From an uncultured Tenacibaculum sp. (GTDB lineage: Bacteria; Bacteroidota; Bacteroidia; Flavobacteriales; Flavobacteriaceae), in assembly GCF_947498805.1 (NCBI RefSeq), contig NZ_CANMLT010000002.1:62001-126000 (forward strand): a DNA stretch of 64,000 nt. The letters run 5' to 3'. Positions 25,204 through 34,730 of the stretch are shown piece by piece. A model generated the notes under the pieces. The model was not told where the DNA came from. It was given only the letters and a program-made list of their open reading frames with translations, and did no database searches. The position numbers and the translations under genes were made by a program. Every line of letters begins with the position of its first letter. The first letter of the stretch is position 1.

Positions 25204-26313
25204 ATGATGTCTAAAAAATATGATTACCTAATTGTAGGAGCAGGTTTATATGGAAGCGTTTTTGCACATGAAGCTACTAAGAAAGGAAAGAAGTGCTTAG
25301 TAATTGATAAAAGAACGCACAGAGGAGGTAATGTTTATTGTGAAAATAAAAACGGAATAAATGTTCATAAGTATGGAGCACATATTTTTCATACAAATGA
25401 TAAAGAAATTTGGGATTATTTAAATCAGTTTGCTGAATTTAATAATTATATAAACTCACCCGTAAGTATTTCAAAAGGAAAATTATACAATCTCCCTTTT
25501 AATATGAATACTTTTAATCAATTATGGGGAGTTACCAAACCAAGTGAGGCAAAGCAAATTATTGACGAGCAAGTTGCTAAATATGGTGTTAAGAAGCCAC
25601 AAAACCTAGAGGAACAAGCATTGTCATTGGTTGGTAAAGATGTATATGAAGCTTTAATAAAGGAATATACAGAAAAGCAATGGGGAAGAAAAGCTACGGA
25701 GTTACCTGCTTTTATCATTAAAAGATTACCTCTAAGATTTACGTTTAATAACAATTATTTTAGAGATAAGTACCAAGGAATTCCAGTAGGAGGATATAAT
25801 GTAATTATTGAAGGACTTCTTAAAGATATTGAAGTTAAGCTGAATGTAGATTTTTTTGAAGATAGAGAAGAATTAGAAAAGTTAGCAGATAAAGTTGTTT
25901 TCACCGGTAAGATTGATGAATATTTTGACTACCAATATGGTGAGTTAGAATATAGATCATTACGTTTTGAGCATGAAGAATTGGAAATGGATAATTACCA
26001 AGGAAATGCAGTAGTGAATTATAATGATTTAGAATATAAGTTTACTAGGATTATAGAGCATAAGCATTTTGAGTTTGGTACTCAAAAAAACACAATTGTT
26101 ACTAGAGAATATCCAGAAAAATGGGATAGATCTAAAGAAGCGTATTATCCAGTAAATGATACAAAAAATTCAGAATTATATAATCAATACAAAAAGCTAT
26201 CTGAAACTAAAGGGAATGTGATTTTTGGAGGTAGATTGGCTGAGTATAAGTATTATGATATGCACCAGGTTGTGGGAGCTTCATTGGCAAGAGTAAAAAA
26301 AGAATTGGCATAA
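25204..26313 (+). CDS. glf: UDP-galactopyranose mutase
   Basis: A 369-residue flavoenzyme that converts UDP-galactopyranose to UDP-galactofuranose. FAD motif YDYLIVGAGLYGSVFA (6-21), RTHRGGNVYCE, GAHIFHTNDKEIW, and the KQWGRKATELPA and RLPLRFTF segments are all UGM hallmarks. The C-terminal GRLAEYKYYDMHQVVG closes the FAD site. Two Met codons stand at the start (MMSKK); either is possible. It is packed 4 bp after the GT4 gene and touches tsaC with no gap, implying translational coupling. Its presence predicts galactofuranose in the surface polysaccharide. Confidence 0.95.
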   Translation: MMSKKYDYLIVGAGLYGSVFAHEATKKGKKCLVIDKRTHRGGNVYCENKNGINVHKYGAHIFHTNDKEIWDYLNQFAEFNNYINSPVSISKGKLYNLPFNMNTFNQLWGVTKPSEAKQIIDEQVAKYGVKKPQNLEEQALSLVGKDVYEALIKEYTEKQWGRKATELPAFIIKRLPLRFTFNNNYFRDKYQGIPVGGYNVIIEGLLKDIEVKLNVDFFEDREELEKLADKVVFTGKIDEYFDYQYGELEYRSLRFEHEELEMDNYQGNAVVNYNDLEYKFTRIIEHKHFEFGTQKNTIVTREYPEKWDRSKEAYYPVNDTKNSELYNQYKKLSETKGNVIFGGRLAEYKYYDMHQVVGASLARVKKELA

Positions 26314-26871
26314 ATGGAAAATGTTTTAGCTGATCTTCAGCAAGTTTTACATGATGGAAAAACAATTCTATATCCTACCGATACGGTTTGGGGTTTAGGG
26401 TGTGATGCTACGAATAAAGAAGCGGTTCAAAAGATTTATTCGATAAAAAATAGAGAAGAATCTAAGAGTTTAATTATTCTAGTAAGTTCTATTGCTATGC
26501 TAAAAGAATTTGTTTCTGAGATTCCTGTAAAAGCTTTGAATATTTTAGAATCAGCTACAAAGCCAACTACTATAATCTATCATAATCCGAAAGGATTGGC
26601 ATCAAATACGATAGCGTCTGACAATACTATTGCTATTAGAATTCCTGATAGCGAGTTTTGTATTGAAATGATTGACTTGTTTGGAAAGCCCATTGTTTCA
26701 ACTTCTGCAAATATTAGTGGAGAACCAACTCCAAAGTCTTTTTCAGAAATAAGTGAGGCTATTTTAAATAGTGTAGATTATGTGGTAAATTTGCAGCAGG
26801 ATAAAGTAAATGAAAAGTCATCTACCATCTTAAAAATAGATGGAGATGATATTATTGTGATTAGAGAATAA
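26314..26871 (+). CDS. tsaC: L-threonylcarbamoyladenylate synthase (TsaC/Sua5/YrdC)
   Basis: A 185-residue YrdC-domain protein forming threonylcarbamoyl-AMP from Thr, bicarbonate and ATP for the t6A37 modification of ANN-decoding tRNAs. LYPTDTVWGLGCDA, KIYSIKNREESKSLIILV and the SANISGEPTPKSF segment are family signatures. The Sua5 C-terminal domain is absent, so this is the short TsaC form. Its ATG follows the glf stop directly and cca starts 3 bp later, so two tRNA-maturation genes are joined to the glycan genes. Confidence 0.93.
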   Translation: MENVLADLQQVLHDGKTILYPTDTVWGLGCDATNKEAVQKIYSIKNREESKSLIILVSSIAMLKEFVSEIPVKALNILESATKPTTIIYHNPKGLASNTIASDNTIAIRIPDSEFCIEMIDLFGKPIVSTSANISGEPTPKSFSEISEAILNSVDYVVNLQQDKVNEKSSTILKIDGDDIIVIRE

Positions 26872-26874
26872 TAT

Positions 26875-28296
26875 ATGCAGCAATATTTTAAAGAAGCTAT
26901 TTCTAACGAAATATTTGAATATATAACAAAAGCATCAACTGAATTAGGGCTTGAATCTTATGTAATTGGAGGTTTTGTAAGAGACTACATTTTACAAAGA
27001 GGAAGCGCTAAAGATATTGATGTTGTTACTATTGGAAGTGGTATTGAATTGGCACAAAAAGTAGCCGAGTTACTTCCAAATAAACCAAAAGTACAGGTTT
27101 TTAAAACCTATGGTACGGCAATGCTACGTTTTAAGGAAATTGAAATTGAATTTGTAGGTGCTCGTAAAGAATCTTATACCGAAGATAGTAGAAATCCTGA
27201 GGTGTCAGAAGGAACTTTACAAGATGATCAAAACAGAAGAGATTTTACCATAAATGCATTGGCTTTAAGTTTAAATGAAGGTAATTTAGGAGCTTTATTA
27301 GATCCTTTTGGAGGGATTTCAGACTTAGAGAACAAAATCATTAAAACTCCTTTAAATCCGGATATAACTTATTCTGATGATCCTTTAAGAATGTTAAGGG
27401 CTATTCGTTTTGCTACACAATTAAATTTTATAATCGAAGAAGAATCTTTAGAAGCCATTACCAGAAACGCTCATAGGATTGAGATTATTACCAAAGAACG
27501 AATTGTTGTAGAATTGAATAAGATTTTAGCTTCTCCAAAACCTTCAATTGGCTTTTTACTATTGGAAAAAACAGGTTTGTTAAAACGAATTATACCTGAA
27601 CTTACCGATTTAAAAGGAGTAGAAGATGTTGAAGGACAAAAACATAAAGATAATTTTTATCACACGTTAGAGGTAGTAGATAATATTTCTGAGAATACAG
27701 AAGATGTTTGGTTGCGTTGGGCGGCTTTATTGCATGATATAGGAAAGGCGCCAACGAAAAAGTACCATCCAAAAATAGGGTGGACCTTTCATTCTCATGA
27801 ATTTGTAGGTTCTAAAATGACATACAAGCTTTTTAAGAGGCTACGTTTACCATTGAATAATAAGATGAAGTTTGTACAAAAGATGGTATTGTTAAGTTCA
27901 AGACCTATAGTACTAGCTTCAGAAGTTACGGATTCTGCAGTAAGAAGATTGGTCTTTGATGCTGGAGATGATGTAGAAAGTTTAATGACTTTATGTGAAG
28001 CGGATATTACAACGAAGAATCCAAAGAAGTTTAAACGTTATCATAAAAACTTCGAGATTGTACGTAAGAAAATAAAAGAAGTAGAAGAACGAGATAGAGT
28101 ACGTAATTTTCAACCACCAATTACAGGAGAGGAAATTATGAAAACTTTTAATTTAACACCTTGTAGAGAAATTGGTCAGATAAAAGAAGCTATTAAAGAA
28201 GCTATTTTAGATGGTAAAATTCCTAATGAATATGAAGCGTCTTATCAATTCATGATAGAAAAAGGAAAGAAGTTAGGATTAAAAATAGAAGCATAA
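26875..28296 (+). CDS. cca: CCA-adding tRNA nucleotidyltransferase with HD domain
   Basis: 473 residues. The class II nucleotidyltransferase head has YVIGGFVRDYIL and DIDVVTIG (metal Asp pair), RRDFTINALAL, and DPLRMLRAIRFATQL. The C-terminal HD domain carries LLHDIGKAPTKKY and FHSHEFVGS. It adds or repairs the 3'-CCA of tRNA; poly(A) polymerase I is a relative, but the length and HD domain fit CCA enzymes of Bacteroidota. It is the last gene of the dapD-to-cca plus-strand row, followed by a bidirectional terminator. Confidence 0.92.
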   Translation: MQQYFKEAISNEIFEYITKASTELGLESYVIGGFVRDYILQRGSAKDIDVVTIGSGIELAQKVAELLPNKPKVQVFKTYGTAMLRFKEIEIEFVGARKESYTEDSRNPEVSEGTLQDDQNRRDFTINALALSLNEGNLGALLDPFGGISDLENKIIKTPLNPDITYSDDPLRMLRAIRFATQLNFIIEEESLEAITRNAHRIEIITKERIVVELNKILASPKPSIGFLLLEKTGLLKRIIPELTDLKGVEDVEGQKHKDNFYHTLEVVDNISENTEDVWLRWAALLHDIGKAPTKKYHPKIGWTFHSHEFVGSKMTYKLFKRLRLPLNNKMKFVQKMVLLSSRPIVLASEVTDSAVRRLVFDAGDDVESLMTLCEADITTKNPKKFKRYHKNFEIVRKKIKEVEERDRVRNFQPPITGEEIMKTFNLTPCREIGQIKEAIKEAILDGKIPNEYEASYQFMIEKGKKLGLKIEA

Positions 28297-28326
28297 AAAA
28301 AGAGAAGTTTTAAACTTCTCTTTTTT
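28296..28326. terminator. Bidirectional terminator between cca and the ABC exporter gene
   Basis: AGAGAAG pairs with CTTCTCT around a TTTTAAA loop, extended by A/T runs on both sides (28296-28326). Confidence 0.9.
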
Positions 28327-28338
28327 ATTTATAATACT

Positions 28339-30165
28339 TTATAAAGATTGCATCTCTACTAATTTTTTATAAGTTCCGCTTTTAGCTAACAGTTCACTGT
28401 GCGTTCCTTGCTCAACGATTTTTCCTTTTTGCATCACTACAATGAGATCTGCCTTTTGAATGGTTGATAAACGATGCGCAATAACTACTGAAGTTCTGTT
28501 TTGCATCATTTTTTCTAAAGCTTCTTGCACTAATTTTTCTGATTCTGTATCTAAAGCTGAAGTTGCTTCATCTAAAATCATAATTGGTGGATTCTTTAAA
28601 ACGGCACGTGCAATACTTAAACGCTGTTTTTGTCCACCTGATAATTTACCACCACCATCTCCTATATTTGTATCATATTGATTTGGTAAACCTTCAATAA
28701 ACTCATGTGCATTAGCCACTTTGGCAGCAGCAATAATTTCTTCATTTGTTTTATTGTCCAGTCCAAGCGTAATATTATTCTTTACACTATCGTTAAACAA
28801 TATAGAATCTTGAGTAACTAAACCTTCTAATTGTCTTAAGGAGTGTTTTTTAATATTTTTAATATCAATCCCATCAATTTTAATACTTCCTTCATTGACA
28901 TCGTAAAAACGAGTTAACAAGTTAGCAATGGTAGATTTTCCACTTCCAGATTGTCCTACTAATGCAACCATCTTCCCTTTAGGGATGGTCAATGAAAAGT
29001 CTTTTAAGACATAATCGTCTGCATATTTAAAAGAAATATTGTCTAAATGAATATCTGAGTTAAAATCCTTTTTGTCAATAGCATTCTCAGCATCTTCTAA
29101 AGGATTTGGAGTTTCAAGAACTTCCAAAACTCTTTCTGCTGCTGCATTTCCTTTTTTAATATTGTAGTTTGCTTTAGAAATTGCTTTTGCTGGCGTTAAA
29201 ATATTATAGGCTAATCCTAAGAAAACAATAAACGTGTTTCCAGTGATACTTTTTTCTACCAATACTAAGTTTCCTCCATACCAAAGTAGAACTCCAAAAA
29301 CCATAATACCCAAAAATTCACTAGTTGGACTAGCTAGGTTTGTTCTATTTAGCAATGAATTAAGGAATTTCTCAAATCTACTAGTGGAATCAGAAAATTT
29401 CCCTTGAAATTCATTTTCGGCATTAAAGGCTTTGATAACCTTTAAACCACTTAAGGTCTCTTCTAATAAGGACAAAAAATATCCTTGCTCTTTTTGAACA
29501 TTATCAGATTGTCTTTTTAAGCTTTTTCCAATTCTTGAGATTACTAGCCCAGCTATTGGTATGAAAACAAAAATGAAAATGGTCAATTTTGGACTTAAAA
29601 AGAGCATATATAGCACTGTGAAAATAATAGTTAAAGGTTCTCTAACTAATAGTTCAAGCATAGATAGGAAAGAATGCTGTATTTCTAAAACATCGGTACC
29701 TATACGAGCCATCATATCTCCTTTTCTTTTCTCAGAAAAATAGGAAACAGGTAACTCTATAGTTTTTTTATATAAATCATTTCTAATATCCTTTAAAATT
29801 CCGTTTCTAAGAAAAGTAATATTGTAAAGAGCTAAATAGTTAAATAAATTTTTCAGTAAGAAAACAACCGATATAAGAATAATTACAGCAAGTAATGCTT
29901 TAGATGGGTCTTCTCCTAATAATCGTTGAACTTGATAAGTAAATAAATCATTGATGAATTTACCTGTGTTTTCGTAATTTTTAAGTAACGGCTCAACTGT
30001 AATAATTTCAGCTTCTTTTGGTTGAAATATTACTTTTAATAAGGGCATTAAGACAATAAATGATAACCCTGAAAATATGGCATATAATATATTGAAGAAA
30101 ATATTAAGTATTCCGTATTTTTTATAGGGTTTGGCGTATTTTATTATCTTTTTAAAATATTCCAT
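28339..30165 (-). CDS. ABC exporter, MsbA-like (fused membrane and ATPase domains)
   Basis: 608 residues: six membrane helices in about the first 330 residues, then an ABC ATPase with Walker A VGQSGSGKST (about 403-412), Q-loop, signature LSGGQKQR, Walker B IMILDEATSALD and the H-loop IAHRLST. Type IV exporter layout; in Bacteroidota such proteins are called MsbA-like lipid A flippases, but multidrug exporters look the same, so the substrate is inferred. Its ATG follows the phosphohexomutase stop directly, and glycosyltransferase and lipid genes surround it, which favours an envelope role. Confidence 0.9.
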   Translation of the reverse strand: MEYFKKIIKYAKPYKKYGILNIFFNILYAIFSGLSFIVLMPLLKVIFQPKEAEIITVEPLLKNYENTGKFINDLFTYQVQRLLGEDPSKALLAVIILISVVFLLKNLFNYLALYNITFLRNGILKDIRNDLYKKTIELPVSYFSEKRKGDMMARIGTDVLEIQHSFLSMLELLVREPLTIIFTVLYMLFLSPKLTIFIFVFIPIAGLVISRIGKSLKRQSDNVQKEQGYFLSLLEETLSGLKVIKAFNAENEFQGKFSDSTSRFEKFLNSLLNRTNLASPTSEFLGIMVFGVLLWYGGNLVLVEKSITGNTFIVFLGLAYNILTPAKAISKANYNIKKGNAAAERVLEVLETPNPLEDAENAIDKKDFNSDIHLDNISFKYADDYVLKDFSLTIPKGKMVALVGQSGSGKSTIANLLTRFYDVNEGSIKIDGIDIKNIKKHSLRQLEGLVTQDSILFNDSVKNNITLGLDNKTNEEIIAAAKVANAHEFIEGLPNQYDTNIGDGGGKLSGGQKQRLSIARAVLKNPPIMILDEATSALDTESEKLVQEALEKMMQNRTSVVIAHRLSTIQKADLIVVMQKGKIVEQGTHSELLAKSGTYKKLVEMQSL

Positions 30166-31875
30166 TTATAAATTTAATTCTTTAATTATGCGTTGAATTT
30201 TAGCATCTAAATTAGTTTCTACTTCTTTTGCATTTTCAATAGAATCTAAGGCATTATTTACACTAAAATAAAACTTAATTTTAGGCTCTGTTCCACTTGG
30301 ACGCGCCGCTATTTTAGTTCCATCTTCAGTATGATAAATCAATACATTCGACTTAGGAACATCAATGGTATTTTCTTCTCCTGTTAGTAAGTGTTTCTTA
30401 GTTGAAGATTGATAGTCGTATAAAAATTCTACTTTAGAACCATCTATTTCTGTTAATGGGTTTTGACGCAAGTCAATCATCATTTGCTTAATTTGCTCCG
30501 CACCATCCATTCCTTTTTTTACCAAAGAAATTAAATGCTCTTTGTAAAAAGAATGTCTTGTATAAAGGGCCAATAACTCTTGATAAAATGAACTATTATG
30601 TGCTTTAGCGTTAGCTGCAATTTCACAAGCTAATAGGGCAGAGGTAACAGCATCTTTATCACGAACAAAATCACCTACCATATATCCAAAACTCTCTTCA
30701 CCACCACCAATAAATTCTAGTTCAGGGAAATCTTTGATGTTCTTTGCAATCCATTTAAATCCTGTTAGTCCTACTTTAGTTTCAACACCATATGAATCGG
30801 CAATATTATTTACTAAATTAGAAGAAACAATTGTTGAACCAACAAATTGCTTACCGTTTAATTTTCCTTGTTTTTTCCAGTCATTTATTAAGAAATCAGT
30901 CATCATACTCATGGTTTGATTTCCGTTTAATAATTTCATATTGCCATCAGTATCACGTACAGCAATTCCAATTCTATCAGAATCAGGATCGGTACCTAAA
31001 ACAATATCAGCACCAATTTTATTTGCTAAATCAACAGCCATTTGTAAAGCTTCTGGCTCTTCTGGGTTTGGAGATTCTACAGTTGAAAAATCACCATCAG
31101 GTATCGCTTGTTCTTCTACTAGAGATACTTGGGTATATCCTGCACGTTTTAAAACTTCAGGAATCAATTTAATTGAAGTACCGTGTAATGAAGTGAAAAC
31201 AACTTTTAAATCTTCTCTTCCTTGAATATCAAAAGTTCCATTCTTTAATGAAGCTTTCCAGAAAGATTCATCAATTTCACTTCCTATTAATTCAATTAAA
31301 TCAGATTTAGAGTCAAAGTTTATTTCAGAGAAATCTAAACGATTTACTTCATTAATAATTTCTTGGTCTTGAGGAGGAACTATTTGTCCACCATCATTCC
31401 AATAAACTTTATATCCGTTATATTCAGGAGGGTTATGTGAAGCGGTCAATACAATTCCAACATCACAACCTAAATGGTTTACCGCAAAAGATAGCTCTGG
31501 AGTAGGGCGCATGTCTTCAAATAAATACACCTTTATGTTGTTTGCAGAAAGCACTCCGGCAACTACATCTGCCAACCACTTACTATCATGACGGCAATCA
31601 TAACCTATGGCCGCTTTTAGTTCTTTATTAGGAAAGCTTTGATGTAAATAATTACTTAAACCTTGAGTAGCTTTACCTAAAGTATATTTGTTAATTCGAT
31701 TAGTACCAACACCTACAACACCGCGCATACCACCAGTACCAAATTCTAAATTTTTATAAAAACTCTCAGTTAGTTCTTCTGAGTGGGTATCAATTAATTG
31801 TTGAACCTTATGTTGTGTTTCTGAATCAAAAGAATCAGAAAGCCATTGTTTTGCTTTGTTTAAAATCTCTTTCAT
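30166..31875 (-). CDS. Phospho-sugar mutase (phosphoglucomutase/phosphomannomutase family)
   Basis: 569 residues, four-domain alpha-D-phosphohexomutase. Phosphoserine loop TASHNPPEYNGYKVYW, metal loop GTDPDSDRIG, sugar-binding loop GGEESFGYM and phosphate-binding RPSGTEPKIKFYF are all intact. The length matches the long PGM2/PgcA-like branch, which interconverts glucose-1-P and glucose-6-P (or mannose analogues) to feed nucleotide sugars. It directly abuts the MsbA-like gene (0 bp) and is 33 bp from the GT2 gene upstream, in an envelope-related minus-strand row. It has its own -7 box at 31896-31903. Confidence 0.94.
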   Translation of the reverse strand: MKEILNKAKQWLSDSFDSETQHKVQQLIDTHSEELTESFYKNLEFGTGGMRGVVGVGTNRINKYTLGKATQGLSNYLHQSFPNKELKAAIGYDCRHDSKWLADVVAGVLSANNIKVYLFEDMRPTPELSFAVNHLGCDVGIVLTASHNPPEYNGYKVYWNDGGQIVPPQDQEIINEVNRLDFSEINFDSKSDLIELIGSEIDESFWKASLKNGTFDIQGREDLKVVFTSLHGTSIKLIPEVLKRAGYTQVSLVEEQAIPDGDFSTVESPNPEEPEALQMAVDLANKIGADIVLGTDPDSDRIGIAVRDTDGNMKLLNGNQTMSMMTDFLINDWKKQGKLNGKQFVGSTIVSSNLVNNIADSYGVETKVGLTGFKWIAKNIKDFPELEFIGGGEESFGYMVGDFVRDKDAVTSALLACEIAANAKAHNSSFYQELLALYTRHSFYKEHLISLVKKGMDGAEQIKQMMIDLRQNPLTEIDGSKVEFLYDYQSSTKKHLLTGEENTIDVPKSNVLIYHTEDGTKIAARPSGTEPKIKFYFSVNNALDSIENAKEVETNLDAKIQRIIKELNL

Positions 31876-31895
31876 GTGTCAAATTAAAAAACGTA

Positions 31896-31903
31896 CAAAG
31901 GTA
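31896..31903 (-). promoter_or_regulatory. Phospho-sugar mutase promoter, -7 box
   Basis: On the minus strand TACCTTTG, a perfect box, 20 bp upstream of the ATG in the short gap after the GT2 gene. It lies inside a small dyad (CGTAC...GTACG). Confidence 0.45.
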
Positions 31904-31908
31904 CGCGT

Positions 31909-32865
31909 TTAAAAATTGAGTTCTTCTCGTATTTTGTAATGTTTCTGTTGAGGGTTACTTTTAATAATCAATTCACCTAAGAACCCAGCTAAGAATAGAA
32001 GTGTACCCAAAATCATTGAAGTTAGGGCAATATAAAACCATGGATTACTAGTAACCAGAATAGTTTTGAGTCCATTAGATAGTTTATATAGCTTCATAAC
32101 ACCTATATAGGCAGCAGAAAAGAAACCAAAAATAAACATTAATGTTCCCCATAAACCAAAGAAGTGCATGGGTCTTTTTCCGAATTTAGAAAGGAAAGAA
32201 ATGGTAATTAAATCTAAAAAACCGTTTACAAAACGATCCATTCCAAATTTGGTAACTCCATATTTTCTGGCTTGGTGTTGAACTACCTTTTCTCCAATTT
32301 TATTAAAACCTTCATTTTTAGCTAAAACAGGAATATAGCGATGCATTTCACCACTTACTTTTACGGTTTTTACCACTTCGTTTTTATAGGCTTTTAAACC
32401 ACAATTAAAATCATGAAGTGTTAAACCAGAAGTTTTACGAGCTGCCCAATTAAATAATTTAGAAGGAATGTTTTTGGTAACGACATTGTCGTAACGTTTC
32501 TTTTTCCAACCAGAAATCAGGTCATACTCTTCCTTAATAATTAAGTTATATAGTTCGGGAATTTCATCTGGACTGTCTTGTAAATCAGCATCCATAGTAA
32601 TAACTACATCACCTTGTGCTAAGTTAAATCCGGCATCTAAAGCTTGCGATTTACCATAATTTCGTTGGAAACGGATTCCTTTAACTTGTGAATGCTTTTG
32701 TGTTAAATCTTTAATGATCTTCCAAGAAGTATCAGTACTTCCATCATCAATAAAAATAACTTCATATAAAAACTGATTGGATTGCATAACTTTTGCAATC
32801 CAATCATATAATTCTTGTAAAGATTCTTCTTCGTTAAGAAGTGGTATTACTACCGATATATCCAT
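31909..32865 (-). CDS. Family 2 glycosyltransferase with two C-terminal membrane helices
   Basis: 318 residues. GT2 catalytic domain: VVIPLLNEEESL, FIDDGSTDTSWKII, GDVVITMDADLQDSPDEIPELY (DxD-like metal site) and the acceptor-loop DFNCGLKAYK. Two hydrophobic helices follow (about 236-262 and 274-300). This is the dolichyl/undecaprenyl-phosphate sugar transferase type (DPM1/GtrB/ArnC-like), which loads a sugar onto a lipid carrier at the inner membrane. The sugar is unknown. It lies just upstream of the phosphohexomutase and MsbA-like genes. Confidence 0.9.
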   Translation of the reverse strand: MDISVVIPLLNEEESLQELYDWIAKVMQSNQFLYEVIFIDDGSTDTSWKIIKDLTQKHSQVKGIRFQRNYGKSQALDAGFNLAQGDVVITMDADLQDSPDEIPELYNLIIKEEYDLISGWKKKRYDNVVTKNIPSKLFNWAARKTSGLTLHDFNCGLKAYKNEVVKTVKVSGEMHRYIPVLAKNEGFNKIGEKVVQHQARKYGVTKFGMDRFVNGFLDLITISFLSKFGKRPMHFFGLWGTLMFIFGFFSAAYIGVMKLYKLSNGLKTILVTSNPWFYIALTSMILGTLLFLAGFLGELIIKSNPQQKHYKIREELNF

Positions 32866-32946
32866 GTACTATTATCTAAGTTGTTCAGATTTTCAAAGTT
32901 AAGAGTCTTTTGTTGACTTTACAACTTTTTGAATCTTAAACTCTTC

Positions 32947-33468
32947 TTAATAGTCGTTTTCTTCTGTTTTTTTCATTATCGCAGCAACTATTGCCGAAAC
33001 AATAAAACCAAAGAAAGCAGACATTCCTAAGATTAAAGCTGAAATTATCCCTGGGCTTTGAAATTTTTTCGAAGACTCAGTAAAAGATTCAATTTGTTCT
33101 TCAGTTAATCCTGCATCTGCCCAAGCTTGTTGTTGAACTTGCATAGCTAATTCTTGGAAACCAGGATCGATAACATTAGTAAAAAGTAATGTGTAAACAA
33201 GAGAAATAACACCACTAATCATGGCTATTCCCATTCCTATTTTTAATCCTTGTCCCCATGAGATAAGATCATTATTACTATTTCTATATTTTTTAATACC
33301 TATTATAATAAAGGCTATTAATCCAGCAAACCATACTAAAGTGTTAATCCAATTAAATTTTAATAATAGTCCAGAGGCCCATAAAATTAAATGAATAATA
33401 GATCCTAATAAACCTAAATAAAGTCCGTAGTTTAAAATAATACTTTTACTGTTTGTTTGATTGTCCAT
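32947..33468 (-). CDS. DUF4199 family membrane protein
   Basis: 173 residues with four hydrophobic helices (about 14-33, 41-58, 74-98, 138-162) and a polar loop between helices 3 and 4 containing MQVQQQAWADAGLTEEQIESF. This arrangement and the loop wording match DUF4199, a Bacteroidota inner-membrane family of unknown function, often near GT2 genes. A perfect -7 box stands in front of it, so it may be the first gene of the row running through GT2, the mutase and the exporter. Confidence 0.85.
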   Translation of the reverse strand: MDNQTNSKSIILNYGLYLGLLGSIIHLILWASGLLLKFNWINTLVWFAGLIAFIIIGIKKYRNSNNDLISWGQGLKIGMGIAMISGVISLVYTLLFTNVIDPGFQELAMQVQQQAWADAGLTEEQIESFTESSKKFQSPGIISALILGMSAFFGFIVSAIVAAIMKKTEENDY

Positions 33469-33490
33469 TGTGTAATTTTAGTTAGTTATA

Positions 33491-33498
33491 CAAATATA
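33491..33498 (-). promoter_or_regulatory. DUF4199 gene promoter, -7 box
   Basis: On the minus strand TATATTTG, a perfect box, ends 22 bp upstream of the ATG. Confidence 0.5.
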
Positions 33499-33610
33499 TT
33501 CTTTTTTAATGTTGAACACTTTTTAAAAGATAAACTTGAAAAAAAATTCATAACAATCAATTAGTATTCAAAAACTTAGAAATGTTACAGTTTTTTTATA
33601 CTTTTTTTGT

Positions 33611-33642
33611 TTGTTTTTTAGGAAAAAATGGTTGTATCTTTG
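33611..33642 (+). promoter_or_regulatory. SRP RNA promoter
   Basis: TTG (33611-33613), 21-bp spacer, TATCTTTG (33635-33642, perfect box). The RNA 5' end would start 4-5 nt after the box, exactly where the SRP RNA stem begins. Confidence 0.8.
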
Positions 33643-33646
33643 CAGC

Positions 33647-33740
33647 GGCGAGTTCTACACAACCAGCTCCCTTTGAATCCCCCAGGGCGGGAACGCAGCA
33701 AGGGTATTAGGTCGTAGCGGTGTGATGTAGGTAGCTCGCC
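33647..33740 (+). ncRNA. ffs: Signal recognition particle RNA, small bacterial type (4.5S)
   Basis: About 94 nt forming a long hairpin: the 5' GGCGAG (33647-33652) pairs with 3' CTCGCC (33735-33740), and TCTACAC pairs with GTGTGATGTAG. The apical domain has the Ffh-binding symmetric loop with GGGAACGCAGCAAGGG, the strongest SRP signature. A T-run (33742-33747) follows. It works with Ffh and FtsY in co-translational membrane targeting. The 3' end lies 7-13 bp from the xerD stop on the other strand. Confidence 0.95.
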
Positions 33741-33753
33741 ATTTTTTGTACCC

Positions 33754-34692
33754 TTATTTTTCCTTATCAATTTCATATTTTTCTTTTTCTTGTTTGGTGC
33801 TTCTAGGATGGAATTGTTCTACCGTTTTTATTAAGTGAGTTGTATCTAAATGAACATATATTTCTGTTGTGGTAATGCTTTCATGTCCAAGTAATTGTTG
33901 AATAACACGTAAATCTGCACCATTTGATAGTAAAAAGGTAGCAAATGAATGACGAAGCGTATGTGGCCCAATACTTTTTTTAATATCAGCTTTTTGGGCA
34001 TGTTCCTTCAGAATAATAAATATCATTTGACGTGTTAATCGTTTTCCGCGTCTGTTTAAAAATAAGATATCTTCTTCATCTTTTTTAGGAATGATGAGTG
34101 AACGAGTTTCACTAATGTAAAATTCTAAAAGTTGGATGGTGGATATATGAATTGGAACAAAACGATATTTATTTCCTTTTCCTAGTATTCTTATGTAACC
34201 ATCTTCAAAAAATAAATCTGAAAGTTGCAAATTGATAAGTTCACTAACACGAAGTCCGCAACTATATAAAGTTTCAATAATAGTTTTGTTTCTTTCTCCT
34301 TGAGGGTGACTTAAATCTATGGCAGCAATGATTTTATCAATTTCATCTCGACTAAGTGCATTGGGAAGTTTTCTGCCAATATTAGGGCTTTCAATTAAAT
34401 CGGTTGGATTGTCTTTTCTGTAATTTTCAAACACTAAATAGTCAAAAAAACTTCGCAATCCAGAAATTAATCTCGCTTGACTACGGGCTCCAATTTTTTT
34501 ACTTGTTTCATAAATAAATTGTTGAATGGTATCTGAATTTATATTATTAGGAGATATATCAAGTTCAGCAGCTTTTAAAAAATTAACTAGCTTTTTAATA
34601 TCTCTTTGATAGCTCTCAATTGAGTTTTGAGATAGTCCTCGTTCAATTTTTAGGTAATTTAAGTAGTCGGTTAAAGCTAGTTTCCATTTCAT
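33754..34692 (-). CDS. xerD: Site-specific tyrosine recombinase XerD
   Basis: 312 residues. An N-terminal SAM-like core-binding domain (LKIERGLSQNSIESYQRDI) precedes the catalytic domain with Arg in YSCGLRVSELINL, Lys in LGKGNKYRFVPI, HTLRHSFATFLL (His-x2-Arg), GHESITTTEIYVH and the Tyr nucleophile in IYVH. This is XerD rather than an integron or phage integrase: full match to housekeeping wording, length near 300 and no mobile context. With XerC it resolves chromosome dimers at dif. No dif site was recognised in this window. Confidence 0.93.
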   Translation of the reverse strand: MKWKLALTDYLNYLKIERGLSQNSIESYQRDIKKLVNFLKAAELDISPNNINSDTIQQFIYETSKKIGARSQARLISGLRSFFDYLVFENYRKDNPTDLIESPNIGRKLPNALSRDEIDKIIAAIDLSHPQGERNKTIIETLYSCGLRVSELINLQLSDLFFEDGYIRILGKGNKYRFVPIHISTIQLLEFYISETRSLIIPKKDEEDILFLNRRGKRLTRQMIFIILKEHAQKADIKKSIGPHTLRHSFATFLLSNGADLRVIQQLLGHESITTTEIYVHLDTTHLIKTVEQFHPRSTKQEKEKYEIDKEK

Positions 34693-34730
34693 AATAATAT
34701 GTTAATATACTGGTTTTAAGACTGAAAAAG

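Noticed and set aside
33754-34692. XerD-like recombinase as mark of an integrated element
   Set aside because: Housekeeping XerD wording, no attachment repeats or cargo genes, and typical neighbours (SRP RNA).
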